A stretch of DNA of 64,000 nucleotides from Betaproteobacteria bacterium Ga0077532 (GTDB lineage Bacteria; Pseudomonadota; Gammaproteobacteria; Burkholderiales; Ga0077523), in the NCBI GenBank assembly GCA_001464895.1, contig LNEE01000016.1, positions 62,001 to 126,000 on the forward strand, written 5' to 3'. Below are positions 62,413 through 64,000 of this stretch, in pieces (the first letter of the stretch is position 1; each line of letters starts with the position of its first letter). Position numbers and translations under genes: made by a program. Below the pieces are notes generated by a model that searched no databases, had not been told where the DNA came from, and saw only the letters and a program-made list of their open reading frames with translations.

Positions 62413-63398
62413 GCCGCCACCTGAAGCGTCCGGGATTCCGGTGCGCGCCAGAGAGCTCGGGCCAACTGCAGGCCGAACTTCGGCATCGATTCGCCCCAGG
62501 GCGTGAACCGGGGCAACTGCAGCGGGTCCGCAGGCGCGGATGCCACCCCTTGGGCCGTGCTTACGGCGTGGCGGAACCCAGCCCTTCGCACCATCTCGAC
62601 ATGCTCGGCACGATAGTCCTTGTCGGGGCGCCCATTGGGGTAGGCGAAGAGGTCCACACGCTTCTGGAGCATCCCCTCGAGATCTGCGCGGGAGCCCGCA
62701 ATTTCTGCCTCGGCCTCGCCAGCGGCCGTACAAGCGAGGATCGGATGGCGTCGCGTGTGCGCTCCGATCGTGATGTTCGGGGCGGCCGCAAGTTCACGCA
62801 GTTGGGGAGTGGTCAGCATCAGGTCGGAGGGAGGGGTCACGCGCGCCCGGCGCGCGATCGCGTCGGACAGGGAGATGCGCTCATCCACGGGTCGGTACTT
62901 GATGAGCGGCAGGAGCGCGCCGATCGCTTCACGCTTCTGATCCATGGTCGCCAGCGGCACCGTCGGGAGCCCTAGATCGCCGAGGTCCAGCGTCTCGACC
63001 GAAGTGCGGCGGATCGATTCGATCACCGTGTCGTTCCACATCCGGCCGCCGTCGAGGTACCCCGTGGCAATGAAGATGGTGGCGGGCGCATTGAACCGCG
63101 CGAGGATGGGCGCAGCCAGCGTCAGGTTGTCCACATAGCCATCGTCGAACGTGATGCAGGCGGCTGCAGCGGGCAGAGTCCCCGCAGCAAGACGCTCCGC
63201 AGCCTCGGCGAGCGGCAGCAAAGTGAACGCCACGGAAAGAAAGCGGATCAAGCGTTCGAAGCGCGCCACATCGGGTTCTCCCGGAGCCAACGGGTCGATG
63301 CGCGGATACACCCGATGAAAGATGAAGATATCGAGCTTGGCCGTTGCACCGCCGGGCGATAGCAGTCGGTACGGACTCAGACGCGCCGCCACAGGCAC
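62409..63398 (-). CDS. Polysaccharide deacetylase family protein
   Basis: DIFIFHRVYP...ACITFDDGYVDNLTLAAPILARFNAPATIFIATGYLDGGRMWNDTVIESIR...IGAHTRRHPIL; NodB-type motifs; GTG start inferred. Confidence 0.88.
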   Translation of the reverse strand: MPVAARLSPYRLLSPGGATAKLDIFIFHRVYPRIDPLAPGEPDVARFERLIRFLSVAFTLLPLAEAAERLAAGTLPAAAACITFDDGYVDNLTLAAPILARFNAPATIFIATGYLDGGRMWNDTVIESIRRTSVETLDLGDLGLPTVPLATMDQKREAIGALLPLIKYRPVDERISLSDAIARRARVTPPSDLMLTTPQLRELAAAPNITIGAHTRRHPILACTAAGEAEAEIAGSRADLEGMLQKRVDLFAYPNGRPDKDYRAEHVEMVRRAGFRHAVSTAQGVASAPADPLQLPRFTPWGESMPKFGLQLARALWRAPESRTLQVAA

Positions 63399-63429
63399 TC
63401 CCGGATCGCCGGATTTCGGTCGATGGTGG

Positions 63430-64000
63430 TCATACGAGCACCTCGACCGGCGCCGGGTGACTGAGAAACAGGTGCGGGCTCGACGTGTAGCCATAGGCGC
63501 CGGACATCAGCACGCAAACCAGGTCTCCGGGCTCAGCGCGCGGCAAGTCCATCCGGTCGCCCAACAGATCGAGCGGCGTGCAGAGCGGGCCAACGATGGA
63601 GGACGACTCCGTGTCGGTCGCGTCCATCCGCGTGCCGACAACAACGGGATAGTTCTTACGGATCACCTGCCCGAAGTTGCCCGAAGCGGCGAGATGGTGG
63701 TGCAGCCCGCCGTCGGTCACGAGGAAGACCTGTCCGCGCGACACCTTGCGATCGAGCACCTTCGCGACGTAGATACCCGAATGTGCCACGAGATAGCGCC
63801 CGAGTTCGATGACCAGCGTGGCCCCCGGGAGGGTGGTCTTCGCCTCCTCGGCGAGCACTCGAAGATTCTCGGCGACCGGAGCTACGTCGAGTGGCACATC
63901 GCCGGGGAAGTACGGGACACCGAATCCACCACCCATGTTGAGGACTTGCACCGGCCCCGGGGCGTCCTGCGCCAGCCGGACGGCGAGGTCGAGCGTCTTG
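63430..64000 (-). CDS. PLP-dependent (ornithine/DAP-type) decarboxylase, exosortase A system-associated; truncated by the window edge
   Basis: VQVLNMGGGFGVPYFPGDVPLDVAPVAENL...VIELGRYLVAHSGIYVAKVLDRKVSRGQVFLVTDGGLHHHLAASGNFGQ...VGPLCTPLDLLGDRMDLPRAEPGDLVCVLMSGAYGYTSSPHLFLSHP. Confidence 0.88.
   Translation of the reverse strand, partial: KTLDLAVRLAQDAPGPVQVLNMGGGFGVPYFPGDVPLDVAPVAENLRVLAEEAKTTLPGATLVIELGRYLVAHSGIYVAKVLDRKVSRGQVFLVTDGGLHHHLAASGNFGQVIRKNYPVVVGTRMDATDTESSSIVGPLCTPLDLLGDRMDLPRAEPGDLVCVLMSGAYGYTSSPHLFLSHPAPVEVLV

Overview
This 64-kb high-GC window looks like a betaproteobacterial chromosome (lineage inferred from gene content only). The left half is mostly housekeeping: ppx-phoU, rpiA, ilvA, slt, cca, sucCD, groESL with a CIRCE element, and an acetate-uptake cluster (DUF294/CBS protein, exonuclease, DUF485, actP). 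A grxD-prmC-prfA-hemA block with tRNA-Phe lies at 36-40 kb. The accessory content is a PEP-CTERM/exosortase-A type extracellular matrix system. It comprises two PEP-CTERM proteins (one resembling the flocculation protein PepA), three PrsT-like TPR proteins, the PrsK/PrsR two-component pair, a TIGR03013-type sugar transferase, nucleotide-sugar enzymes, an HPr-rel-A type operon (HprK-related kinase, PqqD-like protein, nucleotidyltransferase, Tat-like unknown protein), an asparagine-synthetase-like amidotransferase, a polysaccharide deacetylase and a PLP-dependent decarboxylase running off the right edge. The exosortase gene itself is not in the window. Also present are a ThiF/E1-like protein beside two FeeM-like N-acyl amino acid synthases, a LolA-like/ABC/FtsX/beta-barrel export cluster, and a receiver-cyclase-pseudokinase fusion with degenerate catalytic motifs. 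The most interesting signal is a set of six sigma54-type (GG-N10-GC) promoter candidates, each 53-72 nt upstream of a PEP-CTERM/EPS gene. They suggest a PrsK/PrsR-sigma54 regulon covering the PEP-CTERM proteins, two prsT paralogs, the sugar transferase and the HPr-rel-A operon. All calls come from reading the sequence and ORF translations; no database search was run.
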